This document shows positions 1 through 7,994 of a DNA stretch of 64,000 nt, in pieces (the stretch's first letter is position 1; every line of letters begins with the position of its first letter). The DNA is from RBG-16-57-11 sp964503145 (lineage in GTDB: Bacteria > Chloroflexota > Anaerolineae > Anaerolineales > UBA4823). The stretch lies in the NCBI GenBank assembly GCA_964503145.1, contig CAZCYV010000015.1, forward strand, positions 1 through 64,000. Direction: 5' to 3'. The notes under the pieces were generated by a model. The model worked only from the letters and a program-made list of their open reading frames with translations, was not told where the DNA came from and did no database searches. The position numbers and the translations under genes are program-made.

Positions 1-509
1 GAGATGCCCGGAAAGATGGCTAAAGCCTGCCCAAAACCGATCCATAGGGCGTCTTTCCAGCCCAGAGCTTGGATTGCGCGACTGCGCCTGCCCGCCCGTT
101 CGGCGGTCACCAGCAGGCCGGCGGTGAGCAGCAGGAAGAACGCCACTGCCATTGGGCTGGCAAAAGCCCACTCCACCAGGTCTTTGAGCGCCAGCCCGAT
201 GACCCCGGCGGGCAGGGTGGCCAGCAGGATATACCAGCCCATGCGGGAGGCCGCATCTGCGAAAGGCTTACGCTGCGCCAGGCCCTGCAGCCAGGCGCGC
301 AGGATGGCGACCAGTTCCTTCCAAAAATAAACGATCACAGCCACCAGGGTGGCGACCTGCACCAGGACATCGAAAATGAAAGCTGGCTCTTCGGGAATAT
401 TCCAATTCAAGAGGTAGGGTACCAGCACCAGGTGGGCAGAGCTGGAGATGGGCAAAAACTCGGTCAGCCCCTGGACGATGCCAAGGATAATCGCTTGTAA
501 CAGGGTCAT
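1..509 (-). CDS. uppP: Undecaprenyl-diphosphatase UppP (BacA family), 3' part cut by window edge
   Basis: Recycles undecaprenyl pyrophosphate to the monophosphate carrier used for peptidoglycan and other envelope polymers; an integral membrane enzyme. I translated the minus strand from 509 down and found an open frame to the window edge. It begins MTLLQAIILG and continues with the family hallmark GLTEFLPISSSAHL (residues ~13-26), then hydrophobic helices and an AIFPGI stretch at the edge, where the second conserved motif (PGxSRSG) should follow. About 169 residues are visible of a usual ~270. The ATG overlaps the tgt stop by 4 nt (ATGA), so translation is probably coupled to tgt. The N-terminal motif makes the family assignment secure. 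Confidence 0.93.
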   Translation of the reverse strand, partial: MTLLQAIILGIVQGLTEFLPISSSAHLVLVPYLLNWNIPEEPAFIFDVLVQVATLVAVIVYFWKELVAILRAWLQGLAQRKPFADAASRMGWYILLATLPAGVIGLALKDLVEWAFASPMAVAFFLLLTAGLLVTAERAGRRSRAIQALGWKDALWIGFGQALAIFPGI

Positions 510-1648
510 GCTCGCTCAGTCTCGTTTCTGGCAGCCAGGAAGTCGCTGGCGAAGCGCTCGAAGCGACCTTCCAGGATGGCCTGGCGCATGTCGCGCGTCA
601 GTTGCAGCAGAGTGTGCAAGTTGTGTACCGAGAGCAGCGTGGCTGCCAGCATTTCCCTCGCCACGATCAGGTGGCGCAGGTAGGCGCGGGTGAAGTGGCG
701 ACAGGTGTAGCAATTGCAGTCTGGGTCAATCGGTTGATCGTCGCGGGCGAAGGCAGCGTTCATCAAGTTGAGCCGGCCATTGCGAGTCATGGCGGCGTTG
801 TGGCGCGCCAGGCGGGTGGGCAAAACACAATCGAAGATGTCGATCCCATGCAGCACGCCGTTGACCAGATCCTCTGGCGAGCCAACGCCCATGAGGTAGC
901 GCGGCTTCTCTGGCGGCAGGATGTTGTTCACTACGTCCAGCATGGCGTGCATCTCTTCCTTTGTCTCGCCGACGGATAGCCCGCCGATGGCATGGCCGGG
1001 AAAACCCAACGAAGCAATGAAGCGGGCGGACTCTTCACGCAGGTCTGGGAAGACGCCGCCCTGGACAATGCCGAACAGCGCCTGGTCGGGACGGGTCTTG
1101 GCTTGTAAGCAGCGCTCGGCCCAGGCGTGGGTGCGAGCCACGGCGCGCTCGTTATAGGCGCGCTCATAGGGCGGCGCGCACTCATCAAAGGCCATGATGA
1201 TATCTGCCCCCAGGTTTTCCTGAATGGCGATGGCTTTTTCGGGGGTGAAGCGGTGCAGCGAGCCGTCAATATGGCTCTTGAAGGTCACCCCATCTGCATC
1301 CACTTTGCGGCTGTCGGCCAGCGAAAAGACCTGGAAGCCGCCGGAGTCGGTCAGGATCGGGTGCGGCCAATTCATGAAGCGATGCAGCCCGCCCATCTCG
1401 GCCACCAACTCATCTCCAGGGCGGAGATAGAGGTGATAGGTGTTCGCCAGCACCAGGCTGGCTCCCAGCTCTTCGAGTTGGGCCGGCGTGACCGCCTTGA
1501 CCGTGGCCTGAGTGCCTACCGGCGCAAAGACCGGGGTCAGCAGGTCGCCATGTGGGGTGTGGAAGATGCCGGCGCGGGCGCGGCCTTCCTGTGCCTGGAG
1601 TTCGAAGCTGAAGGGCGCCTGCGGGGCATGTGGGGTGTCGTGTAGCAC
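506..1648 (-). CDS. tgt: Queuine/preQ1 tRNA-guanine transglycosylase
   Basis: Exchanges guanine-34 for a 7-deazaguanine precursor in tRNAs with GUN anticodons. It has 380 residues, normal for bacterial Tgt. Visible hallmarks are the DSGGFQVFSL motif (Asp101), GGLSVGE, RYLMGVGSPEDLV, the IDIFDCVLPTR segment carrying the catalytic Asp (~273), and the zinc site CxCxxC (Cys311, 313, 316) with a downstream His. The start is GTG at 1648. A TATAAT lies only 8 nt upstream, so the message may be nearly leaderless and a slightly later start cannot be excluded. It is followed with a 4-nt overlap by uppP. No other queuosine gene is in the window. Confidence 0.96.
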   Translation of the reverse strand: MLHDTPHAPQAPFSFELQAQEGRARAGIFHTPHGDLLTPVFAPVGTQATVKAVTPAQLEELGASLVLANTYHLYLRPGDELVAEMGGLHRFMNWPHPILTDSGGFQVFSLADSRKVDADGVTFKSHIDGSLHRFTPEKAIAIQENLGADIIMAFDECAPPYERAYNERAVARTHAWAERCLQAKTRPDQALFGIVQGGVFPDLREESARFIASLGFPGHAIGGLSVGETKEEMHAMLDVVNNILPPEKPRYLMGVGSPEDLVNGVLHGIDIFDCVLPTRLARHNAAMTRNGRLNLMNAAFARDDQPIDPDCNCYTCRHFTRAYLRHLIVAREMLAATLLSVHNLHTLLQLTRDMRQAILEGRFERFASDFLAARNETERA

Positions 1649-1656
1649 AAGGGCGA

Positions 1657-1662
1657 ATTATA
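1657..1662 (-). promoter_or_regulatory. Candidate -10 box for tgt-uppP
   Basis: TATAAT on the minus strand, 8 nt upstream of the GTG start of tgt. No convincing -35 hexamer at the usual spacing. If used, it gives a leaderless or nearly leaderless transcript. Confidence 0.4.
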
Positions 1663-1781
1663 CTCGCTTTGGCGGTTAATTGCGGCTGGATGGGCGAAAG
1701 AAAACCGAGAATGAGGTGAATGGGAACAAGTTAGCACGACCGTATGGTCGCGGTGGCTGGCGTAGAATGAGGGGTGTGGGG

Positions 1782-1787
1782 TATAAT
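1782..1787 (+). promoter_or_regulatory. Candidate -10 box upstream of the aminotransferase operon
   Basis: TATAAT about 100 nt before the ATG at 1885 in the 236-bp gap between divergent genes. The -35 region is weak. A small inverted repeat, CGACC-GTAT-GGTCG (1737-1750), sits upstream and could be an operator. The rest of the gap shows nothing I can name. Confidence 0.35.
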
Positions 1788-1884
1788 CTCAAAAGTTCAA
1801 CCATTTCATTGTATAAGAGCGCAAATTATGTCATCATGACCTTTTAGGGTTGAAATCGAAGACCACATTTCAGGAGAAAAACAT

Positions 1885-3249
1885 ATGGAGATCATGAACT
1901 TACCCGGTCCAAAGGCCCGCAGATTGGTCGAACGCGACCAGCAGGTTATTTCCCCTTCTTATCCGCGCGGCTACCCCTTCGTCATGGATCATGGCAGGGG
2001 CGTCGAAGTGTGGGACGTGGATGGCAACCGTTTTCTGGATTTTGCTGCCGGCATTGCGGTGGTCTCCACCGGCCACAGCCACCCGGCGGTCGTCAAAGCT
2101 ATCCAGGAACAGGCTGAAAAATTTATCCATATCTCTTCGGATTTTTACCACGCCAAATGGATCGAGCTGGGCGAAAGAATCGACCAGATTGCGCCCTTCA
2201 AGGAGAGGGCGGTCTCGTTCATGACCAACTCGGGCACCGAGAGCATCGAAGCGGCGATCAAGCTGGCTCGGTATTACACCGGGGCGACCCAATTCATCGG
2301 CTTCCTGGGCGGTTTTCATGGGCGCACTATGGGCGCGGTGACCTTTACCGCCAGCAAGCCGATCTATCATCGCGGTTTTTACCCCTTGATGAACGGGGTG
2401 ACTCATGTGCCCTTCCCGGATCCCTATCGCCCCGTGCTGAACGTCAAGCCAGGCGAGGATTATGGCGTGAAGGTGGTTGAATACATCGAAGAGCAAATCT
2501 TCCATCGCCTGCTGCCGCCCGAAGATGTGGCGGGCATCCTGGTCGAGCCGATCCTGGGAGAGGGCGGCTATATTTTACCGACGCCGGGGTTTTTCCCTGC
2601 TCTGCGCGAGCTATGCGATAAATATGACATCCTGCTCATCGCAGATGAAGTGCAGTCGGGCATGGGGCGCACAGGCAAATGGTGGGCGATCGAACACTAC
2701 GGCGTGGAACCGGACATCGTCTGCGCGGCCAAAGGCATTGCCTCGGGTATGCCTTTGGGGGTGATGTTTGCCAGAGAGCACATCGTCAAGTGGCCGCGCG
2801 GGGCGCATGGCAACACCTTTGGCGGGAACCCGCTCTCCTGCGCGGCTGCGCTGGCAACGATCGACCTGATCAAGAAAGAATACCTGCAAAACGCCGCTGT
2901 GATGGGCGATTACCTGATCGGCGTCCTGCGTGAGATGCAATCCCGCCACCCGTCGATCGGCGATCTGCGGGGTAAGGGATTGATGATCGGCGTTGAATTC
3001 GTCCAGGACCCGGAGACCAAGACCCCAGATGCCAGGCTGCGCGATGCCGTCGTAGATCATGCTTTCCTGCGCGGTCTGCTGCTGCTGGGTTGCAGCACCA
3101 GTACGATTCGTCTTGCGCCGCCGCTGTGCGTCTCCAGAAGTGAGATCGACCAGGCGATGGAGATCTTCGAAGACGCGCTTCTGGCCGCCGAGCGCGGCGA
3201 AGAAGCTTCGATGAGCACCCAAAGTGAGGTACCTACCCTTGTTGCCTGA
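1885..3249 (+). CDS. Class III PLP-dependent aminotransferase (4-aminobutyrate/acetylornithine type)
   Basis: Predicted to transfer an omega-amino group (GABA, acetylornithine, lysine or a related amine) to 2-oxoglutarate, in the cytoplasm. It has 454 residues. The fold is clear: GTESIEAAIKLAR near 115, GGFHGRT near 150, the LLIADEVQSGMGRTG cofactor segment, and the PLP lysine in CAAKGIASGMPLG (Lys283). The start ATG has AGGAG 8 nt upstream. The 3' end overlaps the histidine kinase start by 26 nt, so the two are co-transcribed. GabT-like enzymes and acetylornithine aminotransferases cannot be told apart by eye. No arginine or GABA pathway gene lies nearby to settle it. Confidence 0.9.
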   Translation: MEIMNLPGPKARRLVERDQQVISPSYPRGYPFVMDHGRGVEVWDVDGNRFLDFAAGIAVVSTGHSHPAVVKAIQEQAEKFIHISSDFYHAKWIELGERIDQIAPFKERAVSFMTNSGTESIEAAIKLARYYTGATQFIGFLGGFHGRTMGAVTFTASKPIYHRGFYPLMNGVTHVPFPDPYRPVLNVKPGEDYGVKVVEYIEEQIFHRLLPPEDVAGILVEPILGEGGYILPTPGFFPALRELCDKYDILLIADEVQSGMGRTGKWWAIEHYGVEPDIVCAAKGIASGMPLGVMFAREHIVKWPRGAHGNTFGGNPLSCAAALATIDLIKKEYLQNAAVMGDYLIGVLREMQSRHPSIGDLRGKGLMIGVEFVQDPETKTPDARLRDAVVDHAFLRGLLLLGCSTSTIRLAPPLCVSRSEIDQAMEIFEDALLAAERGEEASMSTQSEVPTLVA

Positions 3250-4801
3250 TCTACGCGTGCGCCAGCGCGACTATCTGCTCGAGATCTCGCGGGCAATCAC
3301 CCAAGAACTGGATCTGGACAAAGTCCTGGCGCGCATCTTGACCATCTCGATCGAGATGTTGGCCGGACAGGCCGGGCTGATCGCCTTGCGGGCGCAGGGG
3401 AGATGGCAGGTGGCGGTCTCTCAAGGCCTGTCCCCTGCGTTCGTGCGCCAGCTCGAGCCGCTGCTGGCGACGGTGCCGGAGCATGAGGAGCCGGAGCTCT
3501 ATGAATTGCCGGAGATTAACCGGTTGCTGCAAGGGCTGACGCGCGCCGCCAGCCTGGGGCTGCTGACCGGCGTGGCGTTGCCGCTGCTGGCGCGCAATCA
3601 GGTGGTGGGGGTGTTGTTCATCTTCCGTAACTACCTGGGCGTCTTTTCGGCCAATGACAAGGCTCTGTTGCAGAGCTTTGCAGATCAGGCAGCGATCGCG
3701 GTGCACAACGCCCAGCTTTACACCCAACTCCGTTATGAAGAGCGGCGGCTGGTGGCGTTGTTGGACGCAGTCGGTGATGGTTTGCTGATCCTGACCAGCG
3801 ATCACACCATCGAACACTGTAACCCGGCGCTGGCGCGCATGTTAGGGTTGACCGTCGACAAGGTTCGCGGTCATAAGCATGAGGAGGTCATCCGCTGGGC
3901 GAATTTGAAAGCCGGCATGACCCTGGAGCAGGCGGAGATGGGCGGCTGGCCGCTCACTCCGAACGCCTCGCTGTACGTAGAAGGGGATCTGGAGCGGCCA
4001 GGCAGCCCTCCGCTGCCGGTGGGGATCACCTATGCGCCGTTGCTTTCGACGGAAGGGATCTTGCTGAACGTGATCGGCGTCGTGCGGGATATCACGCGTT
4101 TCCGCGAGGCGGAAGAGCTGAAGAGCACTTTCGTTTCGGTGATCAGCCACGAACTGAAGACGCCGGTAGCGTTGATCAAAGGCTATGTCAGCACCTTGCG
4201 CCGCGAGGATGCTACCTGGGATCGCGAAATCATCCAGGACAGCCTGGCAGTGATCGAGGAGGAAGCCGACCGCCTGACCGATCTGATCGAGAACTTGCTC
4301 GATGCCTCGCGCTTACAGGCGGGCGCGCTGTCGATCAACCTGTCGGATGTGGATTTGAGCGCCCTGGCGCGGCGTATCGCCGTGCGCTTTCAAAAACCGG
4401 AAAACCGCCACACGATCACGGTGTCATTCCCCCCCGATTTCCCGGTGATCCTGGCGGATGAAGACCGACTGGCGCAGGTGCTTTCTAACCTGATTTCGAA
4501 TGCGATCAAATACTCCCCTGGCGGCGAGATTGCGATCCGCGGCCAGGTGCATCCCGAGCAGGTAGTCGTTTGCGTCAGCGATCAAGGTCCGGGCATTGCG
4601 GCGGGCGATCTGCCGTATATCTTCGATCGGTTCTACCGCTCACAAGATGCCTCGCGCACCACCAAGGGCGCCGGCCTGGGGTTGTATCTGGCGCGAGCGG
4701 TGATCGAAGCGCATGGCGGGCGCATCTGGGTCGATTCGAAATCCGGGGAAGGGGCGCGCATTTGCTTTTCGTTGCCCCGTGAGGATGCACGTCGAGTATA
4801 A
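3224..4801 (+). CDS. Soluble sensor histidine kinase (GAF-PAS-HisKA-HATPase)
   Basis: A cytoplasmic two-component sensor of 525 residues; no membrane helix is evident. Order: a GAF-like domain (~15-165), a PAS domain (~180-290, including a GDGLLILTSDHTI segment), the HisKA dimer with phospho-acceptor His309 in SVISHELKTPVALIKGY, then an ATPase domain with an N-box (NLISNAIKYSP), G1 (DQGPGI), F-box (FDRFYR) and G2 (GAGLGLYLAR). The GTG start lies inside the aminotransferase gene (26-nt overlap), suggesting translational coupling. No response regulator is adjacent, so its partner is unknown. The next gene (CpXC) starts 40 nt later. Confidence 0.93.
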   Translation: MRYLPLLPDLRVRQRDYLLEISRAITQELDLDKVLARILTISIEMLAGQAGLIALRAQGRWQVAVSQGLSPAFVRQLEPLLATVPEHEEPELYELPEINRLLQGLTRAASLGLLTGVALPLLARNQVVGVLFIFRNYLGVFSANDKALLQSFADQAAIAVHNAQLYTQLRYEERRLVALLDAVGDGLLILTSDHTIEHCNPALARMLGLTVDKVRGHKHEEVIRWANLKAGMTLEQAEMGGWPLTPNASLYVEGDLERPGSPPLPVGITYAPLLSTEGILLNVIGVVRDITRFREAEELKSTFVSVISHELKTPVALIKGYVSTLRREDATWDREIIQDSLAVIEEEADRLTDLIENLLDASRLQAGALSINLSDVDLSALARRIAVRFQKPENRHTITVSFPPDFPVILADEDRLAQVLSNLISNAIKYSPGGEIAIRGQVHPEQVVVCVSDQGPGIAAGDLPYIFDRFYRSQDASRTTKGAGLGLYLARAVIEAHGGRIWVDSKSGEGARICFSLPREDARRV

Positions 4802-4841
4802 TAGAGCGGTTGTTAAACTTAAAGAACTGGAGTATTCCCAT

Positions 4842-6191
4842 ATGCCTAGAACTCAAGTCAGTTGCCCAAATTGCCGCCAGCCGGTAGTCGCTGAGGTCAA
4901 TCAACTCTTCGATGTCAACAGCGATCCCTCCGCCAAGACGCGCCTGCTCAGCGGAGCCTATAATCTGGTGAACTGCCCTTACTGTGGCTACCAGGGCAAC
5001 CTGGCTACGCCGATTGTGTATCACGACCCGGACAAAGAACTATTGCTGACTTTTGTGCCGCCGGAGCTGGGTTTGCCGCGCAACGAACAGGAACGACTGA
5101 TCGGCAGCATGATCAACCAGGTGATCAGCAAACTGCCGCAGGAGAAGCGCAAAGGTTACCTGCTGAACCCGCAGAGCACGCTGACCATGCAGGGGTTGGT
5201 GGAGCGGGTGCTAGAGGCGGACGGCATCACCCGCGAAATGATCCAGGCGCAGCAGCAACGCATGAACCTGCTGCAGCGCCTGGCAAGCGCTTCTGATGAG
5301 AGCGTGCGCGCAGAAATCGCCCGCCAGGAAGAAGCGTTGTTGGATGGCGAATTCTTTGGCCTGCTCAATCGCTTGGTGGAAGTGGCTGTCATGGGCGGCG
5401 ACCGCGAATCGGCCCAGCAACTCTCTGATTTGCAGAAGAGCCTGTTGCCGCTCTCCAGTTACGGGCGCGAGATCCAGGAGCAGACGAAGGAAGTCGAACA
5501 GGCGATCAAGGATTTGCAGGCGCTCGGCAGAGAATTGACCCGCGAGAAATTGCTCGACCTGATCATTAATGCTCCCAACGAGACGCGGCTCAACGCGCTG
5601 GTGAGCCTGACCCGTCCGGGGTTGGACTACGCTTTCTTTCAGTTGCTCAGCGAGCGGATCGATCGCGCCCGACCGGAGGGACGCAAGCGCCTGGTGGAGC
5701 TTCGCGCAAAGTTGCTGGAGATGACCCAGGAGATCGACCGCCAGGCGGAGGCCCATCGCCAGCAGACGCGCAGGTTGATCGAGCAGATCATCCAGTCTGG
5801 CGATGTGGAGGCAGCCATGTCACAGGCGTTGGGCGCTGTAGATGAGACCTTCATTCAAGAATTGCAGCACATGATGGACGAGGCGCGGCAGCAGGGTGAT
5901 CTGGAAAAGTTCAGGAAGCTGCAACAGATTGTTGAAGTCTTGCAACAGGCCAGCGCTCCCCCAGAGCTTGGCCTGGTGGAAGAATACCTGGACGCGCCCG
6001 ATGAGCAAGCCCGCCAGGTCTTCCTGGAGGCCAATAACGAGGCGATCACTCCCGAATTCATGGAGTTGCTGGCCAATATTTCGATGCAGGTGCAGGCGAG
6101 CGACGACAAGGAATTTGCCAGCCACGTGGCGGCAGCCAACCGCCAGGCGTTGCGCTTCAACATGCAGCGCAACCTGCGCGGAGCGGGGTGA
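4842..6191 (+). CDS. CpXC zinc-ribbon domain protein with long helical tail
   Basis: 449 residues. The N-terminus carries two CPxC knuckles (VSCPNCRQ near residue 6 and VNCPYCGYQG near 45), the pattern of the CpXC family, which binds zinc. The rest is strongly helical and charged (repeated Gln/Glu/Arg heptads, ~150-400), predicting coiled coil. An in-frame extension of 43 codons exists upstream, but I chose the ATG at 4842 because it begins directly before the conserved knuckle and avoids overlap with the kinase gene. Function is not known for the family. Location after a histidine kinase suggests a signalling partner, which is inference only. Confidence 0.75.
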   Translation: MPRTQVSCPNCRQPVVAEVNQLFDVNSDPSAKTRLLSGAYNLVNCPYCGYQGNLATPIVYHDPDKELLLTFVPPELGLPRNEQERLIGSMINQVISKLPQEKRKGYLLNPQSTLTMQGLVERVLEADGITREMIQAQQQRMNLLQRLASASDESVRAEIARQEEALLDGEFFGLLNRLVEVAVMGGDRESAQQLSDLQKSLLPLSSYGREIQEQTKEVEQAIKDLQALGRELTREKLLDLIINAPNETRLNALVSLTRPGLDYAFFQLLSERIDRARPEGRKRLVELRAKLLEMTQEIDRQAEAHRQQTRRLIEQIIQSGDVEAAMSQALGAVDETFIQELQHMMDEARQQGDLEKFRKLQQIVEVLQQASAPPELGLVEEYLDAPDEQARQVFLEANNEAITPEFMELLANISMQVQASDDKEFASHVAAANRQALRFNMQRNLRGAG

Positions 6192-6211
6192 CGCGGGCTG
6201 AGCCGTTAACC

Positions 6212-6946
6212 CTAATCTATCGCTGGGTTATCCAGCCGCAGGCCATGACCGCGGACGGTGACGATATAAGAGTGGTCGGGGTCGATGCTGGCAATGCGGT
6301 CGCGCAGGCGGCGTACCAGCGCGTCCAGCGCCTGTTCGGAGACCTCGAAGGCCTCTTCTTCGCGCCATACGGCGGCTACTAGCTCCTGTCGTGAGACCAC
6401 CAGCCCCTGATTGTCGTACAGTGCTTCCAGCAAGCGAAACTGTGAGACGGAAAGCGGAGGCAGGACTTCGACTTCTTCGTCGGCGTGTGGGCCGGCGCTG
6501 GGCCGCACCCACATCCTCCGGGAGCGCTTGTCTAACCGCAGACGACGAATTTCAGCCACCGCCTCATCTGGGTGGGCGCTGGCCATATTTTGCAACATGC
6601 TGGCCAGTTCTGGCCCTTCGAGAGGCACAGTGGCATCGGAGGAGAGATAGACGAACTTTTGTGCCAGAGCGATTTGAATGACATCGCCATCCTGCAATAA
6701 AACGGCGCTGTTCGTCGCTTTTCCGTTGAGGTGTGTGCCGTTTTTGCTGCCCAGGTCTTCCAAAAAGACCCCTTCGGGGGCCAAGCGCAGGCAGGCATGA
6801 TGGCGGGAGACCTGCCGATCAGGGATGACGATATCGCAATCTGTGCCGCGCCCAATCACGGTGGTCGCCTTCAGCGGCCAGCGCTGGCCGTTCAGCGGCC
6901 CCGTTTGAGCGATGAGCAACCCCAACTCGTCGCTGATCTTTTCCAT
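6212..6946 (-). CDS. FHA domain protein fused to an OmpR-type winged helix
   Basis: 244 residues from the ATG at 6946; a GTG at 6985 would add 13 residues, but that lies in the promoter region. The FHA fold (~20-95) shows VIGRGTDCDIVI, the phosphothreonine-binding SRHH and SKNGTHLNG motifs. The C-terminus (~150-240) is a Trans_reg_C winged helix (FRLLEALYDNQGLVVSRQELVAAVW and a VTVRGHGLRL wing). There is no receiver domain. It probably binds DNA and a phosphothreonine partner. The divergent neighbour is a Ser/Thr kinase, the obvious candidate to phosphorylate or dock with it. An EmbR-like regulator is the closest known architecture. Confidence 0.85.
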   Translation of the reverse strand: MEKISDELGLLIAQTGPLNGQRWPLKATTVIGRGTDCDIVIPDRQVSRHHACLRLAPEGVFLEDLGSKNGTHLNGKATNSAVLLQDGDVIQIALAQKFVYLSSDATVPLEGPELASMLQNMASAHPDEAVAEIRRLRLDKRSRRMWVRPSAGPHADEEVEVLPPLSVSQFRLLEALYDNQGLVVSRQELVAAVWREEEAFEVSEQALDALVRRLRDRIASIDPDHSYIVTVRGHGLRLDNPAID

Positions 6947-6949
6947 TGC

Positions 6950-6980
6950 TTGACTGTTTGACGCCTCCAACGGGTATAAT
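6950..6980 (+). promoter_or_regulatory. Candidate promoter of the Ser/Thr kinase gene
   Basis: TTGACT (6950-6955), 19-nt spacer, TATAAT (6975-6980), ending 24 nt before the kinase ATG. The spacer is 2 nt longer than ideal. The same TA-rich core can be read as TATTAT on the minus strand for the FHA gene. Confidence 0.5.
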
Positions 6981-7004
6981 ATCACAAATTTTACGGAAGA
7001 GACG

Positions 7005-7994
7005 ATGCCAACGCCGCTGAAAGCAGACGAAATCTTAAGGGGTCGCTACAAAATCACCCGCATCATTGGCCAGGGCGGGATGGGTAGCATCTACCTGGCG
7101 GAAGACCTGCGCCTTGAGGGGCGTCTGTGCGCCTTGAAAGAGGTCGAGCATGACCGCAGTCTTTCCGGCGAAATGCTCAAGCAAGCGCGCGAGCAGTTCC
7201 TGCGCGAGGCGACAGTGCTGGCGCGGCTGGATCATCCCAACCTGCCGAAGGTATCGGATTTCTTCTCGGTGGGCGGGCGCGATTATCTGGTGATGGATTA
7301 TGTGCCCGGCAAAGACCTGCGGACTTTGATGAATGAGGCCAGACAAAAGAACGAGTTCCTGGCCGAGCGGGATGTGCTGAACTGGGCCAGCCAGCTTGCA
7401 GACGCCTTGACCTATCTGCACAGCCAGAATCCGCCGATTGTGCATCGCGATATCAAACCCAGCAACTTGAAGCTGACGCCGACTGGCCTGCTCAAGCTGG
7501 TGGATTTTGGCCTGGTCAAGCTGCTGGCCTCGGATGAGGTGACCATCACGATCTTGCAGGGACGGGGCACTGCGCTCTATACCCCGCTGGAGCAATACGG
7601 TGGAGATACCGGACACACCGATGTGCGCAGCGATATCTACGCCTTCGGGGCCACCCTGTATCATTTGTTGACCAATCATCCGCCGGTGGAGGCGCGCGAG
7701 CTTTTTCTCAACCCGACAGCGCTAACGCCGCCGCGTCAGTTCAATCCCAACATCAGTCAGCGAACCGAGCGGGCAATCCTGTGGGCGATGAATCTGCATC
7801 CTGATGAACGGCCGCAAGACGTAGAGACTTTTCGACGGGCGCTGCTGGGCGATTGGGATCCGGTCACCCGGCCGCGTGCACCTTTGCCTGCGCCGACCCT
7901 GGCCGATCTGGTTTCTTCGCCCGCCGAACGCACGCTGATCTGGATTGCCTGGGGGCTGTTGCTGGTCAGCCTGGCGGTGACCTTAATGCGCTGA
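7005..7994 (+). CDS. Membrane-anchored Ser/Thr protein kinase (PknB-like)
   Basis: 329 residues. A complete Hanks-type kinase domain (~12-280) has the Gly loop IGQGGMGSIY, a Lys in CALKEV, HRDIKPSN with catalytic Asp149, DFGLVK, and an activation segment ending in TPLEQY. A single helix near the C-terminus (IWIAWGLLLVSLAVTL) leaves only a few residues outside, so there is no extracellular sensor. This is unlike PASTA kinases. It is divergent from the FHA/winged-helix gene, and the two likely form a phospho-signalling pair. The 3' end overlaps the convergent GH3 gene by 12 nt. Confidence 0.93.
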   Translation: MPTPLKADEILRGRYKITRIIGQGGMGSIYLAEDLRLEGRLCALKEVEHDRSLSGEMLKQAREQFLREATVLARLDHPNLPKVSDFFSVGGRDYLVMDYVPGKDLRTLMNEARQKNEFLAERDVLNWASQLADALTYLHSQNPPIVHRDIKPSNLKLTPTGLLKLVDFGLVKLLASDEVTITILQGRGTALYTPLEQYGGDTGHTDVRSDIYAFGATLYHLLTNHPPVEARELFLNPTALTPPRQFNPNISQRTERAILWAMNLHPDERPQDVETFRRALLGDWDPVTRPRAPLPAPTLADLVSSPAERTLIWIAWGLLLVSLAVTLMR

